Positions 61,778 through 64,000 of a DNA stretch of 64,000 nt are shown here, piece by piece. Made by a program: the position numbers and the translations under genes. The stretch's first letter is position 1; every line of letters starts with the position of its first letter. Under the pieces are notes generated by a model, which was given only the letters and a program-made list of their open reading frames with translations, ran no database searches and was not told where the DNA came from. Origin of the DNA: Littorina saxatilis (Eukaryota > Mollusca > Gastropoda > Littorinimorpha > Littorinidae); the NCBI RefSeq assembly GCF_037325665.1, contig NC_090246.1:96803491-96867490 (forward strand), given 5' to 3'.

Positions 61778-62333
61778 TCAATCAATCAATCAACTTGATA
61801 TGAGGCTTATATCGCGCATATTCCGTGGGTACAGTTCTAAGCGCAGGGATTTTATTTTTTATTTTTTTATGCAATTTATATCGCGCACATATTCAAGGCG
61901 CAGGGATTTATTTATGCCGAGTGAGATGGATTTTTTTTTACACAATACATCACGCATTCACATCGGCCAGCAGATCGCAGCCATTTCGGCGCATATCCTA
62001 CTTTTCACGGCCTATTATTCCAAGTCGCACGGGTATTTTGGTGGACATTTTTATCTATGCCTATACAATTTTGCCAGGAAAGACCCTTTTGTCAATCGTG
62101 GGATCTTTCACGTGCACACCCCAATGTAGTGTACACGAAGGGACCTCGGTTTTTCGTCTCATCCGAAAGACTAGCACTTGAACCCAACACCTAGGTTAGG
62201 AAAGGGGGGAGAAAATTGCTCACGCCCTGGCCCAGGGCATAGATGCAAGGGATATCTATGCCCAGGGTCGAACTCGCAACCGCCCTCGCTTCCGAGCGCA
62301 AGTGCGTTACCACTCGGCCACCCAGTTCAGAGA
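61778..62333 (-). mobile_element. tRNA-headed SINE with (AATC) tail
   Basis: On the minus strand the head reads gggtggccgagtggtaacgc and gcgagttcgaccc, a Leu/Ser-type tRNA pattern with B box. A ~480-bp body and a (ttga)n tail follow. Flanks share agttca. The loop does not allow a safe anticodon call. Confidence 0.75.
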
Positions 62334-62421
62334 GAGAGAGAGAGAGAGAGAGACTGAATGGGGGCGGGGTGGGGAGCAGCCGAGCAGCCTGGTTGTCATT
62401 AGAAGTCAGTTCATTTTCTAT

Positions 62422-62525
62422 ATTTAGTCAAGTTTTGACTAAATATTTTAACATCGAGGGGGAATCGAAACGAGGGTCGTGGTGTATGTGCGTGTGTGTG
62501 TGTGTGTGTCTGTGTGTGTGTCTGT

Positions 62526-62564
<39 letters not shown>

Positions 62565-63322
62565 GATTCAGACTAAACTTCTGGACCGATCTTTATGAAA
62601 TTTGACATGAGAGTTCCTGGGTATGAAATCCCCGAACGTTTTTTTCATTTTTTTGATAAATGTCTTTGATGACGTCATATCCGGCTTTTCGTGAAAGTTG
62701 AGGCGGCACTGTCACGCCGGCCCTCATTTTTCAACCAAATTGGTTGAAATTTTGGTCAAGTAATCTTCGACGAAGCCCGGACTTTGGTATTGCATTTCAG
62801 CTTGGTGGCTTAAAAATTAATTAATGACTTTGGTCATTAAAAATCTGAAAATTGTAAAAAAAATTAAAAATTTATAAAACGATCCAAATTTACGTTTATC
62901 TTATTCTCCATCATTTTCTGATTCCAAAAACATATAAATATGTTATATTCGGATTAAAAACAAGCTCTGAAAATTAAATATATAAAAATTATTATCAAAA
63001 TTAAATTGTCCAAATCAATTTAAAAACACTTTCATCTTATTCCTTGTCGGTTCCTGATTCCAAAAACATATAGATATGATATGTTTGGATTAAAAACACG
63101 CTCAGAAAGTTAAAACAAAGAGAGGTACAGAAAAGCGTGCTATCCTTCTTAGCGCAACTACTACCCCGCTCTTCTTGTCAATTTCACTGCCTTTACCATG
63201 AGCGGTGGACTGACGATGCTACGAGTATACGGTCTTGCTGAAAAATGGCATTGCGTTCAGTTTCATTCTGTGAGTTCGACAGCTACTTGACTAAATATTG
63301 TATTTTCGCCTTACGCGACTTG
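62422..63322 (+). mobile_element. 0.9-kb interspersed repeat B, copy 3
   Basis: About 90% or more identical to 8404-9276, including the atttagtcaag start and cgcgacttg end. Flanked by tctat at 62417-62421 and 63323-63327, a possible 5-bp duplication. The internal GT tract is longer and interrupted. Confidence 0.88.
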
Positions 63323-63443
63323 TCTATAAATACAATGATACAGTTCAGCATATTTGTCACCAAGACCCCCAACCTTTCAGTCCAGCATTTGACACACCTC
63401 TCGGTTCAGTGTGGAGAAATGCAATGCAACCAGGCCCAATGCT

Positions 63444-63796
63444 GAGGGCCCCAAAGGGGGGGTATCATCACGATCACGGGAAGGGAAATTTTAGCTTTCA
63501 CGATCACAGTTACCTTGATTTTTGTTTTCACGATCACAAACACCTTGACGAATAGAGGATCATAGAGTGATACAGCTGTGAAAAATGTACGTTGAAAATA
63601 AAATGCTTTGCAATAATGCCCATCACGATCACGAAAACAAATGACGATCACGATCACGAGACTTGATTTTTTTGTCATCACGGATCACGGGCAAAGTCCC
63701 ATCACGATCACAGAAATGGAAATTTCGGCAATCACGGTCACAGAAAGGTCAAAACACGCCAATCACGATCACGATTTTAAACCCTTTGGGGCCCTC
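63444..63796. mobile_element. TIR element with gagggccccaaaggg ends and cacgatcac repeats
   Basis: Perfect 15-bp inverted ends gagggccccaaaggg / ccctttggggccctc, flanked by an exact 6-bp duplication aatgct (63438-63443; 63797-63802). About ten cacgatcacg-type motifs fill the interior. Non-coding. Confidence 0.9.
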
Positions 63797-64000
63797 AATG
63801 CTATTACACAGTTAGAGCCTAGATCTGATCAAAACTGACTGGCGCCTAAACAAAATTTGTTTTAATGTTTTCCGACGTTTCTGGTAGATTTACGGTACCA
63901 AAATAATGTGTGTGGCCGGTTCAGTGTTATTTGTCGTTTTCAGTGCATCCAGCCCTCGACTGAGAGTTGCATCCTTTACTACATGAAAATAACTCAGTAA

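Overview
The window looks like a piece of a gastropod mollusc nuclear genome. Intron-rich genes with large introns, gene families shared by all bilaterians, very long CA/CT microsatellites, several tRNA-derived SINEs and dense small inverted-repeat transposons all fit. The species cannot be fixed from sequence alone. A 200-base assembly gap lies at 21574-21773.

Four host genes can be assembled exon by exon with consistent splice phases. From left to right they are: a tetraspanin with eight cysteines in its large loop (minus strand, 8 exons, 6091-20119); an MXRA7-like single-pass membrane protein (minus, 2 exons, 22412-24910); the ribosome-collision E3 ligase ZNF598 (minus, 6 exons, 28529-37071); and a synaptogyrin (plus, 4 coding exons, 39148-55212, with a long 3' UTR to a polyA signal at 59584). 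ZNF598 and synaptogyrin are head-to-head across about 2.1 kb. As I recall the human map, SYNGR3 and ZNF598 are also neighbours, and MXRA7, SYNGR2 and TSPAN10 share 17q25, so this may be old linkage.

Most remaining sequence is mobile and repetitive DNA: a LINE end with an RNase H domain, fragments of a second LINE, tRNA-headed SINEs with target-site duplications (TSDs), a SINE family with an AAAG-type tail, a 0.9-kb interspersed repeat in three copies, PIF/Harbinger-like MITEs with TWA duplications, a BED-finger DNA transposon family with 6-bp duplications, and foldback elements. A 180-bp satellite of 3.8 kb is broken up by nested insertions.

The most interesting structure is a recurring link between one small TA-flanked MITE family (called C here, terminus tacagtggaacc) and tandem arrays. 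The termini or interior of C appear to have seeded a 17-bp array of about 90 units, a 26-bp array and a 59-bp array. A 45-bp array abuts a C terminus and has copied the exon-2 splice donor of the tetraspanin gene four times in frame. Three of these clusters sit within about 165 bp of a 5' splice site.
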